Positions 1 to 7,592 of a stretch of 38,733 bases of DNA are shown here, piece after piece. The stretch spans positions 1-38,733 of the forward strand of contig QZKF01000064.1 in assembly GCA_003599455.1 (NCBI GenBank), written 5' to 3'. The notes beneath the pieces were generated by a model, which ran no database searches, was not told the DNA's origin, and saw nothing but the letters and a program-made list of their open reading frames with translations. Positions within the stretch are counted from its first letter, which is position 1. Every line of letters begins with the position of its first letter. Both the position numbers and the translations under genes were made by a program. This DNA comes from Comamonadaceae bacterium. Its GTDB lineage: Bacteria > Pseudomonadota > Gammaproteobacteria > Burkholderiales > Burkholderiaceae_C.

Positions 1-1
1 T

Positions 2-238
2 CTTTTCACCTATTTCGTGCAGGCCGGCGCCTTCCGCACGCCCGAAGACGCCGAGACCCAGCGCGCGCGCCTGGCCATGCTGGGCATCGACGCCCAGATC
101 ACCGAGCGCGAGCAGAACGGCCGCACCGTCTTCCGCGTGCGCGTGGGCCCGTTCAACCAGAAGGCCCTGGCCGACCTGACGCAGGAGCAGTTGCAGGTCA
201 ACGGCGTGGAAGCCGCGCTGGTGCGCGTGCAGCGCTGA
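2..238 (+). CDS. SPOR-domain protein, C-terminal part (FtsN-like), 5' truncated by window edge
   Basis: The frame is open from the first bases of the window and ends at TGA 236-238, so only the last 78 residues are visible. They form one SPOR domain: a YFVQAGAF strand, a segment reading from RTPEDAETQRARL, and the closing VRVGPF strand, then a short C-terminal helix and strand. SPOR domains bind denuded glycan strands of septal peptidoglycan in the periplasm. FtsN/DedD-type proteins place this domain at the C-terminus after a membrane anchor and a linker, which would lie outside the window. dsbA follows 83 bp downstream on the same strand and may be co-transcribed. The domain assignment is firm. 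Whether the protein is FtsN itself or another SPOR protein cannot be decided from this fragment. Confidence 0.85.
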   Translation, partial: LFTYFVQAGAFRTPEDAETQRARLAMLGIDAQITEREQNGRTVFRVRVGPFNQKALADLTQEQLQVNGVEAALVRVQR

Positions 239-321
239 ACGGCGCCGCCCGCCGCCCGCGCGGTGGGAACTTTTGCCCGCCGGTGCCGCCCCAACCGGGT
301 CCACAACAGGAGTCTGATTTC

Positions 322-972
322 ATGCAACGTCGCGATTTTTCCCGGTCCCTGCTGGCGGCCGGTACCACGGTGGTCGGCGCCAGCGCCGGCCTGGCGCTCA
401 CGCCCGCGCTGGCGCAGCGCGTCGGCCCCAAGGAAGGCGTGGACTTCGTCCGCCTGCCCAAGCCCGCCCCCGTGGAGAGCCCGGCCAGCCAGGTCGAGGT
501 GGTCGAGTTCTTTGCCTACACCTGCATCCACTGCTTCAATTTCGAGCCCCTCTTCGAAGAGTGGATCCAGAAGAAGCCGGCCCACGTGACCGTCAAGCGC
601 ATGCCGGTCGCGTTCAGCCCGGCCTTCGTGCCGATGCAGCGCCTGTACTTCACGCTCGAGGCTATGAACCTGGTCGACAAGCTGCACACCAAGGTGTTCA
701 AGGCCATCCACGAAGAGCGCCTGCCGCTGACCACGCCGGCCGCGATCACCGACTGGGTGGCCAAGCAGGGCGTGGACCGCGCCAGATTCAGCGAGCTCTA
801 CAACGGCGGCCCGGTGGGCGAGAAGGCCAACCGCGCCGTGCAGCTGCAGGACGCCTACAGCGTGGAGGGCACGCCCTCGCTGGGCATCGCCGGGCGCTAT
901 TACCTCAATGGCCAGGGCCCGCGCACCCTGGTGGTGGCCAACGCGCTGATCGCCGAGCTGCGCAAGGGCTGA
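322..972 (+). CDS. dsbA: Thiol:disulfide interchange protein DsbA-like, CIHC active site
   Basis: Periplasmic thioredoxin-fold oxidase of 216 residues that would introduce disulfides into exported proteins. The redox motif is C68-I-H-C71, preceded by VVEFFAYT; the usual DsbA motif is CPHC. The cis-proline loop reads EGTPSLGI, so the residue before the proline is Thr. I chose ATG 322 because AGGAG (308-312) sits 9 bp upstream; an in-frame start at 283 would only add 13 residues before the signal. The N-terminus begins with an RR pair (residues 3-4) and a following Phe, then a hydrophobic stretch ending in ALA-Q at about residue 32. It looks like a signal peptide with Tat-like character. A strong terminator follows the gene. 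The family is certain; the Ile at the central position is the odd feature. Confidence 0.93.
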   Translation: MQRRDFSRSLLAAGTTVVGASAGLALTPALAQRVGPKEGVDFVRLPKPAPVESPASQVEVVEFFAYTCIHCFNFEPLFEEWIQKKPAHVTVKRMPVAFSPAFVPMQRLYFTLEAMNLVDKLHTKVFKAIHEERLPLTTPAAITDWVAKQGVDRARFSELYNGGPVGEKANRAVQLQDAYSVEGTPSLGIAGRYYLNGQGPRTLVVANALIAELRKG

Positions 973-998
973 CAGCCCGCCGCGCCCCCGCACCGCCG

Positions 999-1030
999 AG
1001 GCCCGCCGCGCGCGGGCCTTGTTGTTTCCG
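999..1030 (+). terminator. Rho-independent terminator after dsbA
   Basis: AGGCCCGC (999-1006) and GCGGGCCT (1012-1019) form a perfect 8-bp stem with a 5-nt loop, followed by a T-rich stretch (TTGTTGTTT). It lies 27 bp after the dsbA stop and should separate dsbA from the lptA operon. Confidence 0.85.
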
Positions 1031-1079
1031 AACCGGGCCATCCCGCGTGACCCGCGTCGCGCTGTGGCGCAAAGAGCGC

Positions 1080-1128
1080 TGACAAAGTGCGCTGTCCACC
1101 CGTGAAAACGGGTTGTCACCGCTACAAT
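1080..1128 (+). promoter_or_regulatory. Probable promoter region of the lptA-lptB-rpoN operon, with nested inverted repeats
   Basis: TACAAT at 1123-1128 is a good -10 hexamer; no clear -35 is seen at normal spacing. Immediately upstream are nested inverted repeats: TGACAA (1080-1085) with TTGTCA (1113-1118), and inside them ACCCGT (1098-1103) with ACGGGT (1108-1113). The repeats cover the place where a regulator would bind. If this is the -10, transcription starts near 1135 and the lptA start must be the ATG at 1157, not the one at 1127. Confidence 0.45.
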
Positions 1129-1156
1129 GAATGCAAGTTTCGTGCCCTCACATCCC

Positions 1157-1792
1157 ATGCCTGCATTCCCCACTTTCCGCCGCGCTCTCCCCTGGACCGC
1201 CTGCCTGGCCGCCGCCCTTTGGTGCGCCGGCGCCGCCCAGGCGGAAAAAGCCGACCGCAGCCTGCCGCTGAACGCCGAGGCCGACGCCCTGCGCTACGAC
1301 GACGCGCGCCAGACCAGCGTGTTCACCGGCAACGTGGTCATCACCAAGGGCAGCATCGTGATCCGGGGCGCCCAGGTCGAGGTGCGGCAGGACGCGCAGG
1401 GCAACCAGTTCGGCATCGTCAACGGCAGTCCGGGCTTCTTCCGGCAGAAACGCGACGGCGTGGACGAGTTCATCGAAGGCACGGCCCAGCGCATCGAGTA
1501 CGACAGCAAGGCCGACACCGTGCGCTTTGCCGGCAGCGCGGTGCTCAAGCGCTTCAAGGGCACCCAGCTCAACGACGAGACCACCGGCAACGTGATCGTC
1601 TACAACAACACCAGCGACGTGTTCACCGTGGACGGCGGCATCGCCAACCGCACGCCCTCCAACCCCACGGGCCGGGTGCGCGCCATGCTCACACCGGTGC
1701 CCAAGGACGGCGCACCGGCCGGTGGCACACCTGCGCCCACCCCGCCGGCCAACCTGCGATCCAGTCCCCAGCTCGAAGAGGGTCGCCAGTGA
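1157..1792 (+). CDS. lptA: Lipopolysaccharide transport periplasmic protein LptA
   Basis: A 211-residue periplasmic protein that bridges the inner and outer membrane parts of the Lpt machine and carries LPS across the periplasm. Residues 1-29 form a signal peptide (RRALPW, hydrophobic core, cleavage near AQA-EK). The OstA/LptA beta-jellyroll follows: a [16 protein letters not shown] strand pattern, then [17 protein letters not shown] and [13 protein letters not shown]. The C-terminal 30 residues are Pro/Ala-rich and probably disordered. I prefer ATG 1157 over ATG 1127 because the latter overlaps the likely -10 element and would extend the signal peptide with a polar tail. lptB starts within the stop codon. 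The usual upstream partner lptC is not adjacent; dsbA sits there instead. Function follows from family and operon context. Confidence 0.92.
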   Translation: MPAFPTFRRALPWTACLAAALWCAGAAQAEKADRSLPLNAEADALRYDDARQTSVFTGNVVITKGSIVIRGAQVEVRQDAQGNQFGIVNGSPGFFRQKRDGVDEFIEGTAQRIEYDSKADTVRFAGSAVLKRFKGTQLNDETTGNVIVYNNTSDVFTVDGGIANRTPSNPTGRVRAMLTPVPKDGAPAGGTPAPTPPANLRSSPQLEEGRQ

Positions 1793-2589
1793 CGGCCATG
1801 CCCTCCAGCACGGCGACCGGCTCCAGCGGTCGCCCCGCCAGCCCTGTGGTCAGCCGCCTCGAGGCGCGCGGCCTGCAAAAGGCCTACGGCAGCCGCAAGG
1901 TCGTCAAGGACGTGTCGCTCGCCGTGTTCAAGGGCGAAGTGGTCGGCCTGCTCGGCCCCAACGGCGCGGGCAAGACCACCTCCTTCTACATGCTGGTCGG
2001 GCTGCTGCGCTCCGACGCCGGCCAGATCCTGCTCGACGGCCAGCCCATCGAGGGCCTGCCGATCCATCGCCGCGCGCGCCTGGGCCTGGGCTACCTGCCG
2101 CAGGAGGCCTCGATCTTCCGCAAGCTCAGCGTGGCCGACAACGTGCGCGCCGTGCTGGAGCTGCAGGTGGACGACAAGGGCAAGGCCCTGAGCTCGTCGG
2201 CGATCGAGGCCCGGCTCGACGAACTGCTGAAGGACCTGCACGTGGACCACCTGCGCGATTCGCCCGCGCCCGCGCTCTCGGGTGGCGAACGCCGCCGCGT
2301 CGAGATCGCGCGCGCGCTGGCCACCGACCCGCGCTTCATCCTGCTCGACGAGCCCTTCGCGGGCATCGACCCGATCGCGGTGATCGAGATCCAGCGCATC
2401 ATCGGTTTTCTCAAGTCGCGCGGCATCGGTGTGCTGATCACCGACCACAACGTGCGCGAGACGCTGGGCATCTGCGACCGCGCCTACATCATCAACGACG
2501 GCCACGTGCTCACCAGCGGCACGCCTTCCGAGATCGTGGAAAACGCCGACGTGCGCCGCGTGTATCTCGGCGAACACTTCCGGATGTAG
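1789..2589 (+). CDS. lptB: LPS export ABC transporter ATP-binding protein LptB
   Basis: Cytoplasmic ATPase that powers LPS extraction by LptFG. All ABC motifs are present: Walker [10 protein letters not shown] (about residues 56-64), Q-loop YLPQEASIF, signature LSGGE, Walker B FILLDEP followed by FAGIDP, and the switch histidine in [10 protein letters not shown]. These match LptB closely. I take GTG 1789 as start because it overlaps the lptA stop (GTGA) and has AGAGGG (1777-1782) at good spacing; ATG 1798 is an alternative that removes three residues. The protein (266 aa) has about 20 more N-terminal residues than E. coli LptB, Ser/Pro/Gly-rich and outside the ABC fold. rpoN follows after 5 bp, the standard proteobacterial order. 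Confidence 0.95.
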   Translation: MTAMPSSTATGSSGRPASPVVSRLEARGLQKAYGSRKVVKDVSLAVFKGEVVGLLGPNGAGKTTSFYMLVGLLRSDAGQILLDGQPIEGLPIHRRARLGLGYLPQEASIFRKLSVADNVRAVLELQVDDKGKALSSSAIEARLDELLKDLHVDHLRDSPAPALSGGERRRVEIARALATDPRFILLDEPFAGIDPIAVIEIQRIIGFLKSRGIGVLITDHNVRETLGICDRAYIINDGHVLTSGTPSEIVENADVRRVYLGEHFRM

Positions 2590-2594
2590 GGTCG

Positions 2595-4232
2595 ATGAAG
2601 CAAGGCCTGTCCCTACGCGTCTCGCAGCACCTGGCGCTCACGCCCCAGCTGCAGCAATCGATCCGCCTGCTCCAGCTCTCCACGCTGGAGATGGCGCAGG
2701 AGGTCGAGCAGATGCTCGACGAAAACCCCTTTCTCGAACGCTCGGAAGAAATGGCCGAGCGCGAGACCTTCGGGCTCGAGCAGACCGACGTGCCGGTGAG
2801 CGCGGGCGAGCAGATCGCCGAAGCCTCCTTGCCCGATGCGCCGGGTCCCTTGCTCTCGCCGTCCGACACCAGCAGCAGCGCCAGCACCAGCACCGATGCC
2901 GGTGAAGGCGATGGCCTGGAAAGCAAGCTCGACGGCGCCACCCCGGTGGAAGAAAGCTGGGAGGGCGACGGCACGGTGGAGATGGCGCCCGACGACAGCG
3001 AGTGGGGCGGCGACGCGCCCGCGCGCAACAGCGGCTCGGGCGACGGCGACGAGACCGCCAGCGCGGCCGACCTGGCGCGCGCGCCGGTCAGCCTGCAGGA
3101 CTTCCTGCACGACCAGGCGCGTTGCCTGCGCCTGTCCGACGAGGACCGCGCCGCGCTGTACTTCCTGATCGAATCGCTCAACGACGACGGCTACCTGGAA
3201 GAGAGCCTGGCCGAACTCGCCGGCGCCTGGCTGCACCTCTCGGGCGTGCCGCAGCTCGCCGGTGATCCGCACGACGGGCTGGAAGAGCGCGAGGCGCTGG
3301 AGCAGCGCCTGTCGGTGGCGCTGCAACTGCTGCAGCACATGGAGCCCTCGGGCGTGGGCGCGCGCGACCTCGGTGAATGCCTGCGCCTGCAGATCCTGGA
3401 GCTGCGCAACACGGCCGAGGCGCGCGCCGCGCTCGCCATCTGCAGCCAGCCGCTGGAGCTCATGGCCAAGCGCGATGTGAAGCGCCTGTGCAACCTGTGC
3501 GGGCTCGATGACGAGACCGTGCGCGCCGCGCTCGGCCTGATCGCCCGGCTGGAGCCCAAGCCGGGCCGCCGCTTCGTCGATGTGGAGCGCAACGTGGTCG
3601 TGCCCGACGTGATCGTCACGCGCGCCGGCCGCGGCTTCAAGGTCATCCTCAACCCCGACGTGATGCCACGTCTGCGCGTGCACGACGTGTATGCCAACGC
3701 CATGCGGCAGAACCGCGGCGGGCGCGACAACGGCGGCGAGGCCGGTCACGCCGCCATGCAGCAGCGCCTGCAGGAAGCGCGCTGGTTCATCAAGAACATC
3801 CAGCAGCGCTTCGACACCATCCTGCGCGTCTCCAGCGCCATCGTGGAACGCCAGCGCAACTTCTTCATGCACGGCGAGCTCGCCATGCGCCCGCTGGTGC
3901 TGCGCGAGATCGCCGACGAGCTCGGCCTGCACGAGTCCACCATCAGCCGCGTGACCACCGCCAAGTACATGGCCACGCCCTTCGGCACCTACGAGCTCAA
4001 GTACTTCTTTGGTTCCTCGCTCGGCACCGAGACCGGCGGCAACGCGTCGAGCACCGCCGTGCGCGCGCTGCTCAAGCAGTTCATCGCCGCCGAGGAAGCC
4101 GCCAAGCCGCTGTCGGACAACCAGCTTTCCGACCTGCTGCGCGAACAGGGCATCGAGTGCGCGCGCCGCACCGTGGCCAAGTACCGCGAGGCGCTGCGCA
4201 TCGCGCCCGCCAATCTCCGAAAATCCCTTTGA
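2595..4232 (+). CDS. rpoN: RNA polymerase factor sigma-54
   Basis: A 545-residue sigma-54 factor that directs RNA polymerase to -24/-12 promoters and needs an AAA+ activator. Region I at the N-terminus shows the Gln/Leu-rich pattern (LALTPQLQQSIRLLQLS). Residues of about 70-155 form a long acidic Ser/Thr/Asp-rich region II, longer than in enteric homologues. Core-binding and helix-turn-helix regions follow, with ADELGLHESTISRV as the recognition helix area, and the diagnostic RpoN box ARRTVAKYRE at residues 523-532. ATG 2595 lies 5 bp after the lptB stop with TAGGG upstream, so the gene is probably translated from the lptA-lptB message. The stop codon overlaps the start of rlmL. No hpf/ptsN genes follow, unlike in many proteobacteria. 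Confidence 0.97.
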   Translation: MKQGLSLRVSQHLALTPQLQQSIRLLQLSTLEMAQEVEQMLDENPFLERSEEMAERETFGLEQTDVPVSAGEQIAEASLPDAPGPLLSPSDTSSSASTSTDAGEGDGLESKLDGATPVEESWEGDGTVEMAPDDSEWGGDAPARNSGSGDGDETASAADLARAPVSLQDFLHDQARCLRLSDEDRAALYFLIESLNDDGYLEESLAELAGAWLHLSGVPQLAGDPHDGLEEREALEQRLSVALQLLQHMEPSGVGARDLGECLRLQILELRNTAEARAALAICSQPLELMAKRDVKRLCNLCGLDDETVRAALGLIARLEPKPGRRFVDVERNVVVPDVIVTRAGRGFKVILNPDVMPRLRVHDVYANAMRQNRGGRDNGGEAGHAAMQQRLQEARWFIKNIQQRFDTILRVSSAIVERQRNFFMHGELAMRPLVLREIADELGLHESTISRVTTAKYMATPFGTYELKYFFGSSLGTETGGNASSTAVRALLKQFIAAEEAAKPLSDNQLSDLLREQGIECARRTVAKYREALRIAPANLRKSL

Positions 4233-5557
4233 ACCAACTTCAAGTTTTCCTGCCCTGCGCCGCCGGCGTCGAGGACATGCTCGCCGCCGAGGTGCAGCGC
4301 ATCACCGGCGAGGCCGCGCCGCACAAGGCGCGCGGCGGCGTCGCGCTCAACGCCTCGTGGCGCGACGCCATGCGCCTGAACCTGCACAGCCGCCTCACGC
4401 AGCGTGTGCTGGTGCAGCTCTGGCATGGCGGCTACCGCAACGAGCAGGACCTCTACAACGCCGCCGGCGAGGTGGCCTGGGAAATCTGGTTCACGCCGGC
4501 GCAGACCATCAAGGTCGAGATCACCGCGCAGCACAGCCCGCTGACCTCGCTGAATTTCGCCGCGCTCAAGGTGAAGGACGCGATCTGCGACCGCTTCCGC
4601 GCCAAGCGTGGCGAACGCCCGAGCGTGGACACCACCTGGCCCGACGTGCGCATCTACGTGCACCTGACCACAGAGACGGTGAGCCTGTACATCGACACCT
4701 CGGGCGAGCCGCTGTTCAAGCGCGGCTGGCGCGAGGACAAGGGCGATGCGCCCCTGAAGGAAACCCTGGCCGCGGCCATGATCGCCGCCACCGGCTGGGA
4801 CGCCTGCGCCGGCCAGCCGCTCGACGAGATCGCGCCGCTCTACGACCCCTGCTGCGGCAGCGGCACGGTGGTGATCGAAGCGGCGCAGATCGCGCTGAAC
4901 ATCGCGCCCGGGCAGTTGCGCCGCTTTGCATTCGAGAAACTGCTGCCGTTCCAGCCGCACGTGTGGCAGGCCATCAAGGACGACGCGCTCAAGCAGCAGC
5001 GCGAGTGGCCAGCCGGCCATGCCCCCATCGTCTTCGGCAGCGACGTGTCGTTCCGCATGGTCGATTTCGCGCAGCGCAACGCCGAGCGCGCGGGCGTGGC
5101 CCACGCCATCGAGCTGCGCGGTGGCGACGCGCTGCAGCGCCTGCCGCCCAGCGAGCGGCCCGGCGTGATGCTGCTCAACCCGCCTTACGGCGAGCGCATC
5201 GCCGCCGCAGGCGTGGCCGGTGAAAACGCGAGCGCGCGCGCCCAGCGCATGGCGCCGCGCGCACCGCGCACCTTCACCGTGGGCCAGGCCGCGCCGCCCA
5301 CCCCCGGCCAGGGCCGCGAGAGCGCGCAGATGGCCGACGGCGGCGACGGCAGCGATTTCTTCAACCAGCTCGCCGCGCACTGGAAGAGCCACTACGCGGG
5401 CTGGAGCGCCTGGCTGCTCACGCCCGACCTCAAGCTGCCCGGCAAGATGCGCTTCAAGGAGTCGCGCCGCGTGCCGCTGTGGAACGGGCCGATCGAATGC
5501 CGCCTGTTCCGCTTCGACATCACTGCGCGCAAGCCGCGCACCGAACCCGAGGCCTGA
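4229..5557 (+). CDS. rlmL: THUMP-domain class I RNA methyltransferase, RlmL-like (23S rRNA m2G2445)
   Basis: A 442-residue enzyme expected to methylate N2 of G2445 in 23S rRNA. The N-terminus (NQLQVFLPCAAGVEDML) matches the ferredoxin-like start of this family, a THUMP domain follows (about residues 50-160), then the Rossmann methyltransferase with SAM motif DPCCGSGT (206-213) and catalytic NPPYGER (from 317). The first ATG in frame lies 16 codons inside the conserved N-terminus, so I choose TTG 4229, which overlaps the rpoN stop as TTGA and suggests coupling. After NPPYGER there is an insertion of about 45 Ala/Pro/Arg-rich residues before the final strands. The protein has only the RlmL half; the RlmK domain fused in E. 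coli is absent. Confidence 0.88.
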   Translation: MNQLQVFLPCAAGVEDMLAAEVQRITGEAAPHKARGGVALNASWRDAMRLNLHSRLTQRVLVQLWHGGYRNEQDLYNAAGEVAWEIWFTPAQTIKVEITAQHSPLTSLNFAALKVKDAICDRFRAKRGERPSVDTTWPDVRIYVHLTTETVSLYIDTSGEPLFKRGWREDKGDAPLKETLAAAMIAATGWDACAGQPLDEIAPLYDPCCGSGTVVIEAAQIALNIAPGQLRRFAFEKLLPFQPHVWQAIKDDALKQQREWPAGHAPIVFGSDVSFRMVDFAQRNAERAGVAHAIELRGGDALQRLPPSERPGVMLLNPPYGERIAAAGVAGENASARAQRMAPRAPRTFTVGQAAPPTPGQGRESAQMADGGDGSDFFNQLAAHWKSHYAGWSAWLLTPDLKLPGKMRFKESRRVPLWNGPIECRLFRFDITARKPRTEPEA

Positions 5558-5558
5558 C

Positions 5559-6005
5559 GTGCGCGCGGCGCCGGAGACGACCACCGACGTGCTGGTGCTC
5601 GACACCAACATCGCGCTCGACCTGTTCGTCTTCCAGGACCCGGCCACCGCGCCGCTGCGCGAGGCGCTGGACCGCGCGCCGGGCGAGTGGCTGGCCACCG
5701 CCGCGATGCGCGAGGAACTGGTGCGCGTGCTGGCCTACCCGCAGATCGCGCGCCGCCTGAGCGCGCAGGCCCGGCCCGCGCAGGACGTGCTCGACGCCTT
5801 CGACCGCTGCGCCCGGCTGGTGCCCGCGGCGGCCAAGGCGGCCTACACCTGCAAGGACGCGGACGACCAGAAGTTCATCGACCTCGCCGCGGCGCACCGC
5901 GCCACCCTGGTGAGCAAGGACGACGCGGTGTTGTGCATGGCAAAGCGCCTGGCGCGCGTCGGTGTTCACGTGTGCCGAGAGTGGAGCCCCGGCCATGTCG
6001 ATTGA
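5559..6005 (+). CDS. PIN-domain protein (putative toxin/RNase family, COG1569-like)
   Basis: A 148-residue PIN nuclease fold. The four acidic positions of the metal site are present: D15 in VLDTN, E52/E53 in MREEL, D102/D103 in DADDQKF, and D121/D122 in SKDDA. PIN proteins are Mg/Mn-dependent RNases, many of them VapC-like toxins. I take GTG 5559, 1 bp after the rlmL stop; GTG 5589 is an alternative starting directly at the first strand. No antitoxin-like DNA-binding gene (AbrB, RHH, Phd) is adjacent: upstream is rlmL and downstream is a secreted repeat protein whose ATG overlaps by 11 bp. So it looks like a solitary chromosomal PIN protein attached to the operon rather than a classic toxin-antitoxin pair. 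Substrate unknown. Confidence 0.85.
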   Translation: MRAAPETTTDVLVLDTNIALDLFVFQDPATAPLREALDRAPGEWLATAAMREELVRVLAYPQIARRLSAQARPAQDVLDAFDRCARLVPAAAKAAYTCKDADDQKFIDLAAAHRATLVSKDDAVLCMAKRLARVGVHVCREWSPGHVD

Positions 6006-7119
6006 AGCGCGCCTGCTGTCGCTCTGCTTGATCGCCCTGTGTGGCGCCAACGCCTGGGCCATCCCGAGCTGCGAACTCAACGGCGAAAGCGTCAACCCCA
6101 ACAACGGCCACACCACCGCGGGCAAGAGCGGCGTGATGCGCTGCACCGACCCGGACGGCCAGGTGCGCCGGCGCGAACAGACGCTGCGCGAGGGCCGCTT
6201 CGTCGGTCCGGTGGTGGTGCAGCTGGCCAGCGGCGAGCGCCGCGAGTACAGCGTCAACGAACGTGGCAACCGCGACGGCGTGGCGCGCACCTATGACGCC
6301 AGGGGCACGCTGCGCCAGGAAGAAAACCTGGAAGACGGCAGCGCGGTCGGCGTGCAGAAAACCTTTGCCGAGGCCGGCCACCTGCAGACGCTGCACTTCG
6401 CGGCCGGCCGGCGCACCGTGCTCACCATGGGCCTGCTCGCCGACGGCACGCTCAGCGAGCTGCGCTGCGCACCGGTGACGCTGGTGCCGCAGGACCGCGA
6501 GCCGTGTGGCCACACGGGCCGCGCGAGCGCGGTCACGCTGTACCGCGAACCCGGCAAACCCTCGGGCACGGTGAGTTACCTCCAGGGGCAGATGCAGCGC
6601 CAGACCGTGCTCGACCGCGAAGGCCGGCTGGTGCGCAACGAAGAACTCAAGGACGGCCGGCGCATCAAGCGCGTGTTCTACCCCTCGGGTCAGGTGCGTT
6701 CCGAAGCCGACTTCATCGAGCGCGACCCCAACAGCGCCGAAGGCCGCGAAGGCGTGTCGCGCGAGTGGGCCGAGAGCGGCCAGCTCACGCAGGAAACCAC
6801 CTGGGCCGACGGCTACGAGCAGCGCATCCACCAGTGGTACCTCAACGGCAAGCCGAAGCTGCGCCAGCAGATCCGCCGCGAAGGCCGCCACCAGGAACGC
6901 AGCACCGAGAGCTTCTGGGACAACGGCAAGCCCGCCGCGGTGAACGGCGAGCGCAACGGCCGCCTGTGGGGCTGGCAGAAGTATTTCAGCGAAGACGGCG
7001 TGCTGCTGCGCGAGGACGAACACGGCGAGCGCGGCCTGCTGCTGCGCCGCAAGCGCTACAACGAACAGGGCGCGCTGGAGCGCGAGGAACGTTTCCTGGA
7101 AGACGGCTCGCGCATCTGA
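5995..7119 (+). CDS. Secreted YwqK/MORN-2-like repeat protein, function unknown
   Basis: A 374-residue protein with a clear signal peptide (hydrophobic LLSLCLIALCGANAWA, cleavage before IPSC). The mature part has about eight degenerate repeats of the MORN-2/YwqK type, with units such as FYPSGQVRSEADF, WYLNGKPKLRQQI and YFSEDGVLLREDE. Each has an aromatic residue, a Gly turn and a charged strand, which predicts an elongated beta-hairpin solenoid. Three Cys in the first 50 mature residues fit an exported protein. GGAG (5982-5985) supports ATG 5995; the start overlaps the PIN gene by 11 bp. Databases often label such proteins 'antitoxin YwqK', but a periplasmic repeat protein cannot neutralise a cytoplasmic PIN RNase, so I do not call this a toxin-antitoxin pair. 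Confidence 0.8.
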   Translation: MSIEARLLSLCLIALCGANAWAIPSCELNGESVNPNNGHTTAGKSGVMRCTDPDGQVRRREQTLREGRFVGPVVVQLASGERREYSVNERGNRDGVARTYDARGTLRQEENLEDGSAVGVQKTFAEAGHLQTLHFAAGRRTVLTMGLLADGTLSELRCAPVTLVPQDREPCGHTGRASAVTLYREPGKPSGTVSYLQGQMQRQTVLDREGRLVRNEELKDGRRIKRVFYPSGQVRSEADFIERDPNSAEGREGVSREWAESGQLTQETTWADGYEQRIHQWYLNGKPKLRQQIRREGRHQERSTESFWDNGKPAAVNGERNGRLWGWQKYFSEDGVLLREDEHGERGLLLRRKRYNEQGALEREERFLEDGSRI

Positions 7120-7167
7120 GCCGCGGCTGGCGGTCGGTCGGGGTGGCAACAACACGAGGAGAGCAGC

Positions 7168-7557
7168 ATGGTCATTCGCGTGGTTCGGCTGGGCAGCGAC
7201 AGGGTCGCGGGCGAGGGCACCCGCATCGGCACCGTGCGAAGGCCGCCGCGCGGCGTGCCGAAGGCTGCGTTCGCATCGGGCAACTGGTACGACGTGTGGT
7301 TCCCCAACCTCGCGCCCAGCGTGGACACCATGAAGCTGGGCCAGGAAGCCCGCACACCCGCGCAGTGGCTGGGCTTCACGCGCAAGTACCGCGCCGAGAT
7401 GGCCACGCCCGACAGCAGCCACGCCATCGCGCTGCTCGCGGCGCTCTCGCACCAGACGGATTTTTCCGTGGGGTGTTACTGCGAAGACGAGGCGCATTGC
7501 CACCGCTCGGTGCTGCGCGAACTGCTGCTGGAAAAAGGCGCAAAGGTGGCGCCATGA
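7168..7557 (+). CDS. DUF488 family protein
   Basis: A 129-residue cytoplasmic protein. The C-terminal CYCEDEAHCHRSVLRELL block is the hallmark of DUF488 (COG3189, YeaO-like), whose function is unknown. The Cys/His cluster (CYC...HCH) resembles a metal-binding or redox site; this is inference. AGGAGA lies 8 bp before ATG 7168. It lies 48 bp after the YwqK-like gene on the same strand and may be read through from it; the next gene is convergent. Confidence 0.85.
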   Translation: MVIRVVRLGSDRVAGEGTRIGTVRRPPRGVPKAAFASGNWYDVWFPNLAPSVDTMKLGQEARTPAQWLGFTRKYRAEMATPDSSHAIALLAALSHQTDFSVGCYCEDEAHCHRSVLRELLLEKGAKVAP

Positions 7558-7592
7558 GCCTGGCGGCGCTGGCCTTGCTGGTCTGAAGCGCC

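Noticed and set aside
1127..1156. ATG 1127 as the lptA start
   Set aside because: It overlaps the probable -10 hexamer and adds a polar tail before a normal signal peptide that begins at ATG 1157.
5559..7119. PIN and YwqK-like genes as a toxin-antitoxin system
   Set aside because: The second protein has a signal peptide and so cannot meet a cytoplasmic toxin. The 'antitoxin' label of that family is an annotation habit.
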